From contig JBILSZ010000043.1 in assembly GCA_044371755.1 (NCBI GenBank), forward strand, positions 1-22,579: a stretch of 22,579 nucleotides of DNA. Direction: 5' to 3'. The position numbers were made by a program, and so were the translations under genes. The notes under the pieces were generated by a model that had not been told where the DNA came from, searched no databases, and saw only the letters and a program-made list of their open reading frames with translations. This document shows positions 1 to 8,274 of the stretch, piece after piece. Within the stretch, counting starts at the first letter, position 1; the number at the start of each line of letters is the position of its first letter. The stretch comes from JAIXWP01 sp044371755 (GTDB lineage: Bacteria; Bacteroidota; Bacteroidia; Flavobacteriales_D; Sanyastnellaceae).

Positions 1-900
1 CAGCGCCTTGTAGAAGACATTGTGGCCATCAGCGATCAAAAAGTAGAAGAAATCGCATATGTAGTTGGAAGATTTGGAGAAGCAGCAGAAAAACATCTCA
101 TAGCTGTCGCCGAAAGTCTCGGTGCGAAAGGTACTATTCACTATCAAGATGAAGCTCTCGGCACAGCACACGCCATTCTATGCGCTGCCTCCGCTCTCGA
201 AGGACCTGTTACTGTTGCCTTCGCAGATACACTTTTCCGCGCGGATTTCAAACTAGATACCGCCAAGGATGGAGTGCTTTGGGTGCAAAAAATTGATGAC
301 CCCCGCCAATTCGGAGTGGTCATCGTCAATGCCGATGGTGTGATTACAGAGTTCAAAGAAAAACCTCAGGAGTTTGTCTCAGATCTCGCCATGATAGGAA
401 TTTATTATTTCAAAGATGGCGCGCGTTTGAAGGCAGAACTGCAATACCTCATCGATAACAATATCACAAACAGCGGCGAATACCAACTTCCAGATGCTTT
501 ACGAAACATGGTAAATAAGGGAGCGCAATTTGCCCCTGGCACTGTGAGCGATTGGATGGACTGTGGAAATAAGGATGCCATGATAGACACCAACAAAAAA
601 GTGCTAGGCTATATTTCAAAAGATTTGAAAATCCCTTCAAACGCTTCGATTAATAATTCAGTGATCATAGACCCTTGCTTCATAGGCGAGGGCGCAGTAA
701 TTACCAACGCAGTAGTTGGCCCCTTTACCTCTGTGGGCGCTGGCGCGCATATCACCAACGCAGTAGTAGCTTCATCTATCGTTTTGCCTCAAAGCAAAAT
801 CCAAAGCGCCAATCTTTCCGATTCGATGATTGGTGTAGCGTCCGAAGTGCGCGGTTCGGCACAAGTATTGAGTCTTAGCGATTATTCAGTAGTAAAATAA
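1..900 (+). CDS. Sugar-phosphate nucleotidyltransferase with C-terminal beta-helix repeats (5' end cut off by window)
   Basis: The reading frame is open from base 1, so the N-terminus, including the usual G-x-G-T-R-L nucleotide-binding loop, lies outside the window; the GTG at base 22 is only the first apparent start. What remains is a nucleotidyltransferase core: GTAHAIL (nt 160-180) for base recognition, an Asp in FADTLF as probable metal ligand, an EKP sugar-phosphate motif, and W-x-D-C-G-N. The last ~85 residues are Ile/Val-rich hexapeptide-like turns (IGEGAVITNAVVGPF and similar), typical of a left-handed beta-helix. Family members activate sugar-1-phosphates to NDP-sugars in the cytoplasm, for example glucose-1-phosphate thymidylyltransferase or mannose-1-phosphate guanylyltransferase. 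Which sugar and nucleotide are used cannot be told from this fragment. It is first in a run of four same-strand genes, 5 bp from the next start. Confidence 0.85.
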   Translation, partial: QRLVEDIVAISDQKVEEIAYVVGRFGEAAEKHLIAVAESLGAKGTIHYQDEALGTAHAILCAASALEGPVTVAFADTLFRADFKLDTAKDGVLWVQKIDDPRQFGVVIVNADGVITEFKEKPQEFVSDLAMIGIYYFKDGARLKAELQYLIDNNITNSGEYQLPDALRNMVNKGAQFAPGTVSDWMDCGNKDAMIDTNKKVLGYISKDLKIPSNASINNSVIIDPCFIGEGAVITNAVVGPFTSVGAGAHITNAVVASSIVLPQSKIQSANLSDSMIGVASEVRGSAQVLSLSDYSVVK

Positions 901-905
901 TTAAT

Positions 906-2648
906 TTGAAAACTTATCTCATCTTCATATTCTGTATTGTCTTTGCGGCTTGCGGCGCTAAGAAAAACGCCACCGACAAAAAATCTGAAGGCGATGCGAG
1001 CGTGCAGCCCGATGAGATGCGCCCAAAAATCGATACAAAGTTTGAAGAATATTTTTTTCAAGCACAACTGCTGAAATCAAAGGGCGACAGCAAAAAAGCG
1101 TACGATGCATTCAATGAATGCCTCAGTCTTAGGCCCAATGAACCCACGGTTAACTATGAGCTTGCTCGCATCGAGCGCGCTGTGTTTATGAACGCTGAGA
1201 GTGCCAACGCCAAAATAAAAAAGAGCTTAGCCGCAGACCCAAAAAATCCCTGGTATCACCGTTTACAAGCAGAGATTTTTATGGACTTAGGAAAATATGA
1301 GCTAGCAGCAAAGTCTTTCAAAACGTGCTACGAACTAAATCCTGACGATCCAAACACACTGTATGATCAAGCTTCTGCGCTAATTGGCGCCAATAAAATC
1401 ACCGAGGCAATCGCAGTCTATGATCAACTAGAATTGAAAATGGGAGCTTATGAAGAGCTTAGTTTTCAAAAGCACGATTTGTATTTACAAATCAACCAGC
1501 CACAAAAAGCTGCGCGTGAACTAGAAAAACTCGCTGAAGCCTTCCCCTCTGAAGCCCGCTACTGGGGCGTTGTTGCACAATTCTACTATCAAAACAACGA
1601 ACGCGAAAAAGCAAAAGCAGCCCTAGACAAAATGGTGCTGGCCGACCCCGACAACGGGATGGTACACTATCAACTCAGTGAGTATTACGCTGCTACTGGC
1701 GATGAAAAACGATCTTACGAGGAATTAAAACAAGCATTTCAAACCTTTGATCTATCCATCGATCAGAAGATCATGATCATGGTGAAATATTATCAACTCA
1801 CTGAGAATAGTCCAACTTATCTGCCTCAGGCTTATGAACTGCTAGATATACTCATAGCAGTTAACAAATCTGAAGCAAAGTCATTCTCCATACAAGGTGA
1901 TTTCCTATTCCGCGATCGGAGAGACAACGAAGCGCTCGAAGCATTTCAAAAGGCTCTATCCCTAGATAAAAGCAAAAGTCAAATTTGGGAGCAAGTATTA
2001 GCCCTTCAATTATCGCTGAACAAGTTTGATCAGCTCGCTCAAGACGGGCAGACCGCCATTGAGCTATTCCCCACAAACCCTTTGTTTTATTGGTACACCG
2101 GCAATGGGATGGAGCGAAGTGGAAAGTTGCCTGAAGCCATCGAAACGTGGAATATGGGAAAAGAAATGGTGGTTGAAAATAATGACTTGTTGAGCCAGTT
2201 TTATTCCTCTCTTGGAGGCGCATATAACAAAACAAGAGACTTTCAAAAGTCAGACGAGGCTTATGACAAAGCTATTTTGCTTAATCCTAATGACGTCTTT
2301 ACATTAAACAACTACGCGTATTATCTTTCTTTGAGAAAAACTAAGCTAGATCGCGCTGAGCAGCTCATCAAAAGAGCTCTAGAAGAAAGCAATGGCAACG
2401 CAAACTTCTTTGATACTTATGCTTGGGTACTTTTCCAAAAGGCAAATTACCCTGAAGCCCTCGTCTGGATTGAGAAAGCTATCAATAGCACAGCCTCCCC
2501 TTCCGCAGAGGTGAGAGAACACTATGGTGACATTTTATTTAAGAATAATAAAATTGATGCTGCTGTCGAACAATGGAAAATGGCTCAGCAGGGCGGAAAA
2601 GCCTCAACTGATTTAAACAATAAAATATCTAAGCGCTCGCTCGAATGA
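906..2648 (+). CDS. TPR-repeat lipoprotein
   Basis: This 580 aa protein has an N-terminal lipoprotein signal with lipobox FAAC and lipidated Cys16, followed by about 500 residues of tetratricopeptide repeats (alternating helix pairs with motifs such as AYDAFNECLSLRPN, AAKSFKTCYELNPDD and SDEAYDKAILLNPND). The start is a TTG at 906, chosen because it places the signal peptide exactly at the N-terminus and no ATG lies nearby. TPR solenoids are protein-binding scaffolds, so a membrane-anchored, envelope-facing scaffold is inferred; no enzymatic domain is visible. The stop codon overlaps the next start (ATGA, 2645-2648), implying translational coupling to the DUF4292 lipoprotein. Together with the EnvC-like gene this suggests a role in cell-envelope assembly, but the partner is unknown. 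Confidence 0.88.
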   Translation: MKTYLIFIFCIVFAACGAKKNATDKKSEGDASVQPDEMRPKIDTKFEEYFFQAQLLKSKGDSKKAYDAFNECLSLRPNEPTVNYELARIERAVFMNAESANAKIKKSLAADPKNPWYHRLQAEIFMDLGKYELAAKSFKTCYELNPDDPNTLYDQASALIGANKITEAIAVYDQLELKMGAYEELSFQKHDLYLQINQPQKAARELEKLAEAFPSEARYWGVVAQFYYQNNEREKAKAALDKMVLADPDNGMVHYQLSEYYAATGDEKRSYEELKQAFQTFDLSIDQKIMIMVKYYQLTENSPTYLPQAYELLDILIAVNKSEAKSFSIQGDFLFRDRRDNEALEAFQKALSLDKSKSQIWEQVLALQLSLNKFDQLAQDGQTAIELFPTNPLFYWYTGNGMERSGKLPEAIETWNMGKEMVVENNDLLSQFYSSLGGAYNKTRDFQKSDEAYDKAILLNPNDVFTLNNYAYYLSLRKTKLDRAEQLIKRALEESNGNANFFDTYAWVLFQKANYPEALVWIEKAINSTASPSAEVREHYGDILFKNNKIDAAVEQWKMAQQGGKASTDLNNKISKRSLE

Positions 2649-3562
2649 TCATTCGGTTTTTACATCCATATCTATTCATCTTTTCTGTTGTAATGTTGCT
2701 TTCAGCCTGCAGATCAAGCAAAAGCACAACAGAAATAAAAGAACCACCGAAGGATCGTTCGGCTTCTTACTTGCTCAAACGGTATGAAAAAAATAAATTT
2801 GAATATGATTGGGTCGGAATGAAGATCGACGCAGATTTTGTCACCATGGGCGAATCTCAAGGTTTCAAGGCTTCGATTCGAATGAAAAAAGACAGCATGA
2901 TTTGGATTTCAATCTCGCCAGCCCTCGGTATCGAAGTCTTTAGAATTCTCATCACACCCGATAGCCTTAAATATCTATCGAAAATTCCAGATAATAAATT
3001 TTACTACGTAGGCACCAGCGCTTCGCTGTCGGAGTTAGCAAAGATTGATTTGGATTTTGATATGCTCCAAGACATTTTGATTGGAAATGCTATTGGACTA
3101 GAGAAAGACGAAGGTAAATTCAGAACTTCTGTTGATGGATTCAATTATCTTCTCACAAGCAAATACAAAAGAAAAGTGAAAAGAGTAGTCGGCATCGATG
3201 ATCGCAAACTCTCTCCTACAGATACCATTGTGGTCAATCCCAACGACCCGCGCTACCAGCGATCACTGCGTCGTGCAGACGAAGACGAACTCATCGTGTC
3301 ACGCTACTGGCTCGAATCGGAAAATTTTAGAATGGTGCGATCGGTGTTTAATGACCTCGTAAATCAACGCGCTATTGATATTTCCTACGCTGATTTCAAA
3401 CAAGAGGGAGAACAATATTATCCCTCACGCTGCGTAATGAAACTTGCAGAAGCGGGCCGACAAGAAGAACTGAGTTTTAGAACGACCAAACTGGTCATAG
3501 ACAAAACATATGATTTTCCTTTTGAAATTCCAGAAGGATTCGAAAAAAAACAACCCAACTAG
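2645..3562 (+). CDS. DUF4292 family lipoprotein, probably LolB-like
   Basis: This 305 aa protein has a signal peptide and lipobox LSAC with Cys22. The mature part (pattern KFEYDWVGMKIDADF, then beta-rich segments such as SMIWISISPALGIEVFRILITPDSLKYLSK) matches my recollection of the Bacteroidota DUF4292 family. That pattern resembles the LolA/LolB half-barrel fold: a strand with MKKDSMIWISISP followed by an LxxxxLIGNA motif (residues ~145) is typical of LolB-like proteins, which accept lipoproteins at the outer membrane. The assignment to LolB function is inference from fold resemblance, not shown. The start ATG overlaps the stop of the TPR lipoprotein by 4 bp, and an EnvC-like gene follows after 21 bp, so all are probably co-transcribed. 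Confidence 0.82.
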   Translation: MIIRFLHPYLFIFSVVMLLSACRSSKSTTEIKEPPKDRSASYLLKRYEKNKFEYDWVGMKIDADFVTMGESQGFKASIRMKKDSMIWISISPALGIEVFRILITPDSLKYLSKIPDNKFYYVGTSASLSELAKIDLDFDMLQDILIGNAIGLEKDEGKFRTSVDGFNYLLTSKYKRKVKRVVGIDDRKLSPTDTIVVNPNDPRYQRSLRRADEDELIVSRYWLESENFRMVRSVFNDLVNQRAIDISYADFKQEGEQYYPSRCVMKLAEAGRQEELSFRTTKLVIDKTYDFPFEIPEGFEKKQPN

Positions 3563-3583
3563 TCACATCATTTCCACTCGTCG

Positions 3584-4867
3584 ATGAAAACAATAAAAAT
3601 ACTTGCGCTGCTGCTCATATTTATTGGATTCAGCGTGGCCTTCAGTCAAAATAAAAAAGAAGACCTGCAAAAACAACGAGAAGAAATCAACGCGAAAATC
3701 GCTTTGACGAAAAAGCTCATTCGCGAATCAGAATCCAATCAAAAGGTTACAAGCAGCCAACTCGCCATTCTCAACGAGCAGCTCACGTATCGCGAACAAT
3801 TACTGCGCAACATCAATCGTGATATCAATAATATTGACGGCGAAATAGGGTCAAAAGAAGCAAACATTTCCAATCTCAATTCTGAGCTTGAAAAGCTTAA
3901 AAAAGAATATGCACGAATGGTCGTTCAAGCCTACAAAAACCGATCGTCGTACGATAAGTTAATGTACATTTTTTCATCAAAAAATTTCAATCAAGCATTC
4001 AAACGACTAAAGCTAACCCAGCATTATGCGGCCACTCGAAAGAAACATGTGGCGGAAATCGAGGAAACGAAAACTGAAATTTCTGTGAATATTCAAGCGC
4101 TGCAGGCCGACAAACAAGAGAAAGAAAGGCTTGCGAATGCCAAAGAAAAAGAGAAAAAAGAGATCGCTCAAAACAAAGAAAGTCAGCAACAAAAACTGAG
4201 TTCACTTCAAAAAGAAGAAAAAAAACTACGCGATCAGCAGAAAAAACAAGAGTCGGATAGAAAGAAGCTATCCGCGAAGATTGAAGAGATTATCAAAAAA
4301 GAGATTGAGGACGCGCGCAGAAAAGAAAAAGAAAGAGCCGAGGCTGAGGCCAAGAAAAATGCTGCTGCAGGAACTGCCGGCACCAAACCTAACGACAAAT
4401 CGACTACAAAGCCTATCACTGCTGCGCCTGAGGTGGTGGCATTGAGTGCAGATTTTGAAAAAAATAAAGGAACATTACCTTGGCCCATCTCTTCTGGCGT
4501 CATTACTCAGCGCTTTGGAAAACATCCACACGCTAGTATTGCGGGTATTGAGGTCAACTCGAATGGTGTGGACTTCGTGACTGAAAAAGACGCGAGTGTT
4601 TACGCTGTTTTTGGAGGTACCGTGACGAGTATTTTCTCAATTCCTGGAGCCGGCCAAAATGTGATCGTTACACATGGATCGTACAAAACCGTTTACTCCG
4701 GCTTGACCAATGTCTCCGTTTCAATTGGTGATAAAGTGGCTACGAAGGAGAAAATTGGAAATGTGCTTTACGATGGCGAAGAGTACACGATGCACTTTGA
4801 AGTGTGGAAGGTGAATGCTGAAAGTGGAACAGCTCAAAATCCAGAATCTTGGATCAAGCGACGTTGA
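3584..4867 (+). CDS. EnvC-like murein hydrolase activator with degenerate M23 (LytM) domain
   Basis: This 427 aa protein has a signal peptide (cleavage near SVAFSQ), a long Lys/Glu/Gln-rich coiled coil (residues ~23-255), an Ala/Thr/Pro linker and a C-terminal M23/LytM domain (~295-427). That architecture is the EnvC/NlpD type. The zinc and catalytic positions are mostly lost: H-x-G-x-D reads S326-N-G-V-D330, Y-x-H-L reads YSGL with Gly373, and H-x-H reads T402-M-H404. Only D330 and H404 remain. In E. coli EnvC the degenerate domain has no hydrolase activity and instead activates septal amidases; the same role in cell separation is inferred here, in the periplasm. It is last in the envelope operon. 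Its 3' end overlaps the convergent deaminase-like gene by 14 bp and no terminator hairpin is visible. Confidence 0.87.
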   Translation: MKTIKILALLLIFIGFSVAFSQNKKEDLQKQREEINAKIALTKKLIRESESNQKVTSSQLAILNEQLTYREQLLRNINRDINNIDGEIGSKEANISNLNSELEKLKKEYARMVVQAYKNRSSYDKLMYIFSSKNFNQAFKRLKLTQHYAATRKKHVAEIEETKTEISVNIQALQADKQEKERLANAKEKEKKEIAQNKESQQQKLSSLQKEEKKLRDQQKKQESDRKKLSAKIEEIIKKEIEDARRKEKERAEAEAKKNAAAGTAGTKPNDKSTTKPITAAPEVVALSADFEKNKGTLPWPISSGVITQRFGKHPHASIAGIEVNSNGVDFVTEKDASVYAVFGGTVTSIFSIPGAGQNVIVTHGSYKTVYSGLTNVSVSIGDKVATKEKIGNVLYDGEEYTMHFEVWKVNAESGTAQNPESWIKRR

Positions 4868-5753
4868 TATCTAGCGAACGCAAGCCCTGCAAACCTCCGC
4901 TATGTATTGCGAGGATTTTTTGATTGGGTATAAAAAACCCTTTTTTTACTAAATCATCGATGCCCCACATCATCTTGGCAGTGTACACTTGATCAAGCCA
5001 CCAACCTTTTTCTTCTTTTTTCTCTAGAATAAAATTAATGAGTTCGGGTGTGTGCCGCGCGTAGCCTCCAAAGTGATAATCATCTATAAATGTTACTGCT
5101 TCCATCACCTCCTCTGTAGCTTCTTTATCCATTAGAAAATAAAGCAACTGACTCACCACTTGATCACGCATAAAACCGCCTTTGAGCGATGAGAAAACAA
5201 GAAGTTTTTGATGAGGTTTGAGTCGGAGAGCCAGTCCTGCGGCCATTGTGCCCGTGCCTCCCGCACAACAAATGACATCATACACTTCATCATTCACATC
5301 GAGCATATCCATACATCCATTCACCCCCAAATAATTGGCGCCTCCTTCGGGTATGATATGGGCCGGACCATATTCGGCAAGCAACCACATTTTAAAATCT
5401 TCTGTATGCTTCTCCCGATATGCCTCCCGTGTAACAAACTCGAGCTGCATCCCCCAAGACTCCGTGTCTTTCAGAGTTTGACTTAAATATTCTGGCCTTT
5501 CACCTCTGATGATCCCTATACTTTTTAATCCATTTTCTTTTGCAAAATATGCAGTAGCGTGAATATGATTGCTCCACGCTCCGCCAAAGGTGATGATCAA
5601 CTCAATGCCCTTCCGTTGGGCCATTTCTACATTATATTTGAGCTTATACCACTTGTTGCCTGAAACAATAGGATGGTTCCTTTCACAATGCTTCACAAAT
5701 ATGGCTGGCGATGAGGTCCACTGAGAATATTCCATGGCGGCGAATATCAACAT
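4854..5753 (-). CDS. PLP-dependent 1-aminocyclopropane-1-carboxylate deaminase / D-cysteine desulfhydrase family protein
   Basis: This 299 aa protein of the fold-type II PLP family carries SGNKWYKLKYN, with Lys34 as the expected PLP-binding lysine, GGAWSNHIHATAY as the substrate-carboxylate loop, and GTGTMAAGL as the phosphate-binding Gly-rich loop. A C-terminal HSGGLQG segment also fits the family. Family members deaminate ACC or desulfhydrate D-cysteine in the cytoplasm. Substrate cannot be decided from these motifs; many Bacteroidota copies are annotated with both names. An internal ATG at 5735 would give a protein starting MEYSQW and is a possible alternative start. It is transcribed alone, divergent from the DUF5522 gene (69 bp apart) and convergent with the EnvC-like gene. 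Confidence 0.85.
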   Translation of the reverse strand: MLIFAAMEYSQWTSSPAIFVKHCERNHPIVSGNKWYKLKYNVEMAQRKGIELIITFGGAWSNHIHATAYFAKENGLKSIGIIRGERPEYLSQTLKDTESWGMQLEFVTREAYREKHTEDFKMWLLAEYGPAHIIPEGGANYLGVNGCMDMLDVNDEVYDVICCAGGTGTMAAGLALRLKPHQKLLVFSSLKGGFMRDQVVSQLLYFLMDKEATEEVMEAVTFIDDYHFGGYARHTPELINFILEKKEEKGWWLDQVYTAKMMWGIDDLVKKGFFIPNQKILAIHSGGLQGLRSLDINVA

Positions 5754-5822
5754 TTAGTTTTAAATAAACTTTTTTACGGCTGCGTTGTTTAACGTCATTA
5801 TGTTCATTTTAGCGCACTAGTG

Positions 5823-6014
5823 ATGGAAGAGAAAGAAATAGAAAATAGCGCTCCTACTCACGACCCTAACGCCGACTATTACTACAGCCCCGAAGGATAC
5901 ATTGTGTTCACAGAAAAGTATCATCTCAAGCGTGGTTATTGTTGTCAAAGCGGTTGTAAACATTGCCCTTTCGGTTTTGATAAAAAAACTGGTCGTTTCA
6001 AGGCAGTAGACTAA
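5823..6014 (+). CDS. Small Cys-rich DUF5522 family protein
   Basis: This is a 63 aa protein. I place the start at the ATG at 5823 rather than the GTG three bases earlier. The core reads YYYSPEGYIVFTEKYHL followed by RGYCCQSGCKHCPFGF, the signature I associate with DUF5522. The C-C-x3-C-x2-C cluster with an adjacent His suggests metal binding, either zinc or an Fe-S cluster; this is inference. There is no signal peptide, so it is probably cytoplasmic. Its biochemical role is unknown to me. It lies 9 bp upstream of hutU on the same strand, so the two may be co-transcribed, although a -7-like box overlaps its stop codon. Confidence 0.8.
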   Translation: MEEKEIENSAPTHDPNADYYYSPEGYIVFTEKYHLKRGYCCQSGCKHCPFGFDKKTGRFKAVD

Positions 6015-6019
6015 CTTTG
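6012..6019 (+). promoter_or_regulatory. Possible -7 box TAACTTTG for hutU
   Basis: TAACTTTG fits the Bacteroidota -7 consensus TAnnTTTG and lies 4 bp before the hutU ATG. It overlaps the stop codon of the DUF5522 gene, and no clear TTTG is seen about 20 bp upstream, so it could be chance. If real, hutU has an almost leaderless transcript of its own. Confidence 0.35.
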
Positions 6020-6023
6020 TCAT

Positions 6024-8072
6024 ATGTTGACAGCAGATAATGTATTGACCAAAAATTCCTTTCAAACGATGATTTTGGAAGGAATTCCGGCCGAAATTCC
6101 GGCGACACCCATTTTCCAAGAAGGCATCAACCGTGCTCCTAAAAGGAAAGACATTCTTTCTAAAGAGGAAAAAAAACTCGCTCTTCGAAATGCCCTAAGG
6201 TATTTTCCCGAAGAGCTGCACGCTTCTTTGGCCCCCGAATTCTTGGCCGAACTCAAAGAGTACGGCCGCATCTATATGTACCGATACAAGCCGGACTATG
6301 AGATATATGCTCGTCCGATTGATTGGTACCCTGCGCGCTCACAGCAAGCTGCGTCTATAATGCTCATGATTCAAAACAACCTCGATCCGGCAGTCGCTCA
6401 ACACCCCTATGAGCTTATCACTTATGGTGGCAACGGAGCCGTGTTTCAAAACTGGGCTCAGTACCGCCTGGTGATGAAGTACCTCGCCGAGATGACCGAT
6501 GAGCAAACACTCGTCATGTATAGCGGTCATCCCCTCGGTTTGTTTCCTTCTAGCAAAGACGCTCCAAGAGTGGTAGTGACAAATGGCATGATGATCCCCA
6601 ATTACAGCAAACCAGATGATTGGGAAAAATTCAATGCCCTCGGAGTAACACAATATGGTCAAATGACCGCTGGGTCATACATGTATATTGGCCCTCAAGG
6701 TATTGTGCACGGCACTACCATTACTGTAATGAACGCCGCACGAATGGTGCGTGCAGCCCGTGGCGACAATTCTGTTCAAGACCTACCAGCTAAAGGGCTT
6801 CTTTTCGTTACTGCCGGTCTTGGTGGAATGAGCGGAGCCCAACCAAAAGCGGCAAACATCGCCGGTTGTGTGAGCGTGACCGCAGAAGTAAATCCAAAAG
6901 CTGCTCATAAAAGACACGAACAAGGCTGGGTAGATGTAATTCTCGAAGATATTCATGAGCTCGCCGTTCAAGTAAAACAGGCCCTTGCCGAAACGAAAAC
7001 GGTTTCTTTTGCATACGTTGGAAACATCGTAGATGTATGGGAAAAATTCCTAGACGCAGATATTAAAATCGACCTGGGAAGCGATCAAACTTCGCTTCAC
7101 AATCCTTGGGCTGGTGGCTACTATCCCGCAGGACTTTCGTTTGAAGAAAGTAATCTCCTAATGGTTGAAAGCCCAGAAATTTTTTCAGAAAAAGTAAAAG
7201 ACTCGCTTCGCAGACATGCTGCTGCGGTGAATGAGCATGCTGCTAGAGGCATGTATTTCTTTGATTATGGAAATGCTTTCTTGCTCGAGTCTTCGCGCGC
7301 GGGGGCTGAGGTAATGGCCGAGGACCATATTCGTTTCAAATACCCAAGCTATATTCAAGATATTCTCGGTCCGATGTGCTTCGACTACGGATTCGGGCCG
7401 TTCAGATGGGTTTGCTGTAGCGGAAAAGACGAAGACTTGCGCAAGACTGATAAAATTGCAGAGCAAATATTAATTGAAATTAAAAAAGACGCCCCTGAAG
7501 AAATCCAGCAACAGCTCGCTGATAATATTCGATGGATACAAGAAGCAGAAAGCAACAAACTCGTAGTGGGTTCCAAAGCTCGAATTCTTTATGCTGATGC
7601 ACTCGGTAGAATGATGATTGCAAAAGCATTCAACGATGCTATTGCCAAAGGAGAAATAGGCCCTGTAGTGCTCGGTCGCGATCACCATGATGTGTCTGGA
7701 ACTGATTCCCCCTACCGCGAAACATCAAACATTTATGACGGAAGTAGTTTCACAGCAGATATGGCTGTGCATAATTTCGTAGGCGATGCATTCCGTGGCG
7801 CCACGTGGGTAAGCCTTCACAACGGCGGCGGCGTTGGCTGGGGCGAAGTAATCAACGGTGGATTTGGAATGTTGCTCGACGGTAGCAGCGATAGCGAAAG
7901 AAAATTACTTAACATGCTTCATTGGGACGTCAATAATGGAATCGCAAGACGCTCTTGGGCACGCAATAAAGAAGCAATTTTCGCAATCAAGCGTGCAATG
8001 GAAATGAACCCTCTTTTAAAAGTAACTGTGCCGAATATCGTGGATGATAACATCATCAATGGCTTAATCTAG
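6024..8072 (+). CDS. hutU: Urocanate hydratase (urocanase), long form
   Basis: Urocanase converts urocanate to 4-imidazolone-5-propionate, the second step of histidine degradation, using tightly bound NAD+ in the cytoplasm. This 682 aa protein shows an NAD-binding Gly-rich segment GGMSGAQPKA (G267 onward), the FGFGPFRWVCCSGKDEDL region with the conserved active-site cysteine (C464 or C465), and the highly conserved C-terminal blocks GRDHHDVSGTDSPYRET and NGGGVGWGEVINGG. Most bacterial HutU proteins are about 555 aa; the extra length here matches the longer form seen in Bacteroidota and animals (about 675 aa). It starts at ATG 6024, just after TAACTTTG. No hutH, hutI or hutG is adjacent, so the rest of the pathway must be elsewhere. 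A strong terminator follows at 8106-8130. Confidence 0.95.
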   Translation: MLTADNVLTKNSFQTMILEGIPAEIPATPIFQEGINRAPKRKDILSKEEKKLALRNALRYFPEELHASLAPEFLAELKEYGRIYMYRYKPDYEIYARPIDWYPARSQQAASIMLMIQNNLDPAVAQHPYELITYGGNGAVFQNWAQYRLVMKYLAEMTDEQTLVMYSGHPLGLFPSSKDAPRVVVTNGMMIPNYSKPDDWEKFNALGVTQYGQMTAGSYMYIGPQGIVHGTTITVMNAARMVRAARGDNSVQDLPAKGLLFVTAGLGGMSGAQPKAANIAGCVSVTAEVNPKAAHKRHEQGWVDVILEDIHELAVQVKQALAETKTVSFAYVGNIVDVWEKFLDADIKIDLGSDQTSLHNPWAGGYYPAGLSFEESNLLMVESPEIFSEKVKDSLRRHAAAVNEHAARGMYFFDYGNAFLLESSRAGAEVMAEDHIRFKYPSYIQDILGPMCFDYGFGPFRWVCCSGKDEDLRKTDKIAEQILIEIKKDAPEEIQQQLADNIRWIQEAESNKLVVGSKARILYADALGRMMIAKAFNDAIAKGEIGPVVLGRDHHDVSGTDSPYRETSNIYDGSSFTADMAVHNFVGDAFRGATWVSLHNGGGVGWGEVINGGFGMLLDGSSDSERKLLNMLHWDVNNGIARRSWARNKEAIFAIKRAMEMNPLLKVTVPNIVDDNIINGLI

Positions 8073-8105
8073 CAGTTTCTTTAACAGATTTTAGCAATAT
8101 CAAAG

Positions 8106-8130
8106 CCCCGTTCATACGGGGTTTTTTTTT
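8106..8130 (+). terminator. Rho-independent terminator after hutU
   Basis: CCCCGT (8106-8111), loop TCAT and ACGGGG (8116-8121) form a 6 bp GC stem, extended by a G-U and A-U pairs into a run of nine T (8122-8130). It lies 34 bp after the hutU stop. Confidence 0.92.
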
Positions 8131-8195
8131 GTTCAAACGTCATATCGGCACACCATCCAAAACTATGTGCAATTCAACCCCCGATTTTGACAAGT

Positions 8196-8224
8196 GGAAA
8201 CGATTAACATATAAAAACGTTTCC
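8196..8224. promoter_or_regulatory. Predicted TetR operator A (inverted repeat) upstream of the CotH operon
   Basis: GGAAACG (8196-8202) and CGTTTCC (8218-8224) form a 7 bp perfect inverted repeat with a 15 bp spacer. Read on the minus strand the element begins GGAAACGTTTTTA, identical for 13 bases to the start of operator B at 10710. The proximal arm ends 18 bp before the -7 box TACTTTTG, so it covers the -33 region; binding there should block RNA polymerase. Confidence 0.65.
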
Positions 8225-8242
8225 TACTGTGTTGACTGTGCA

Positions 8243-8250
8243 TACTTTTG
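8243..8250 (+). promoter_or_regulatory. -7 box TACTTTTG of the OMP-CotH operon promoter
   Basis: TACTTTTG matches TAnnTTTG exactly. It is 24 bp upstream of the ATG at 8275. The -33 position is occupied by the TTTCC of operator A's right arm (TTTC in place of TTTG), a plausible weak -33 element. Confidence 0.6.
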
Positions 8251-8274
8251 ACTCACCAATTGTTTGAACACAAA

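Noticed and set aside
1861..2235. 124-codon open frame antisense to the TPR lipoprotein
   Set aside because: It has an unusual composition with no recognisable domain, and lies wholly inside a convincing sense gene.
8248..8274. TTG start for the beta-rich protein
   Set aside because: The TTG is the end of the -7 box TACTTTTG, and the signal peptide begins at ATG 8275.
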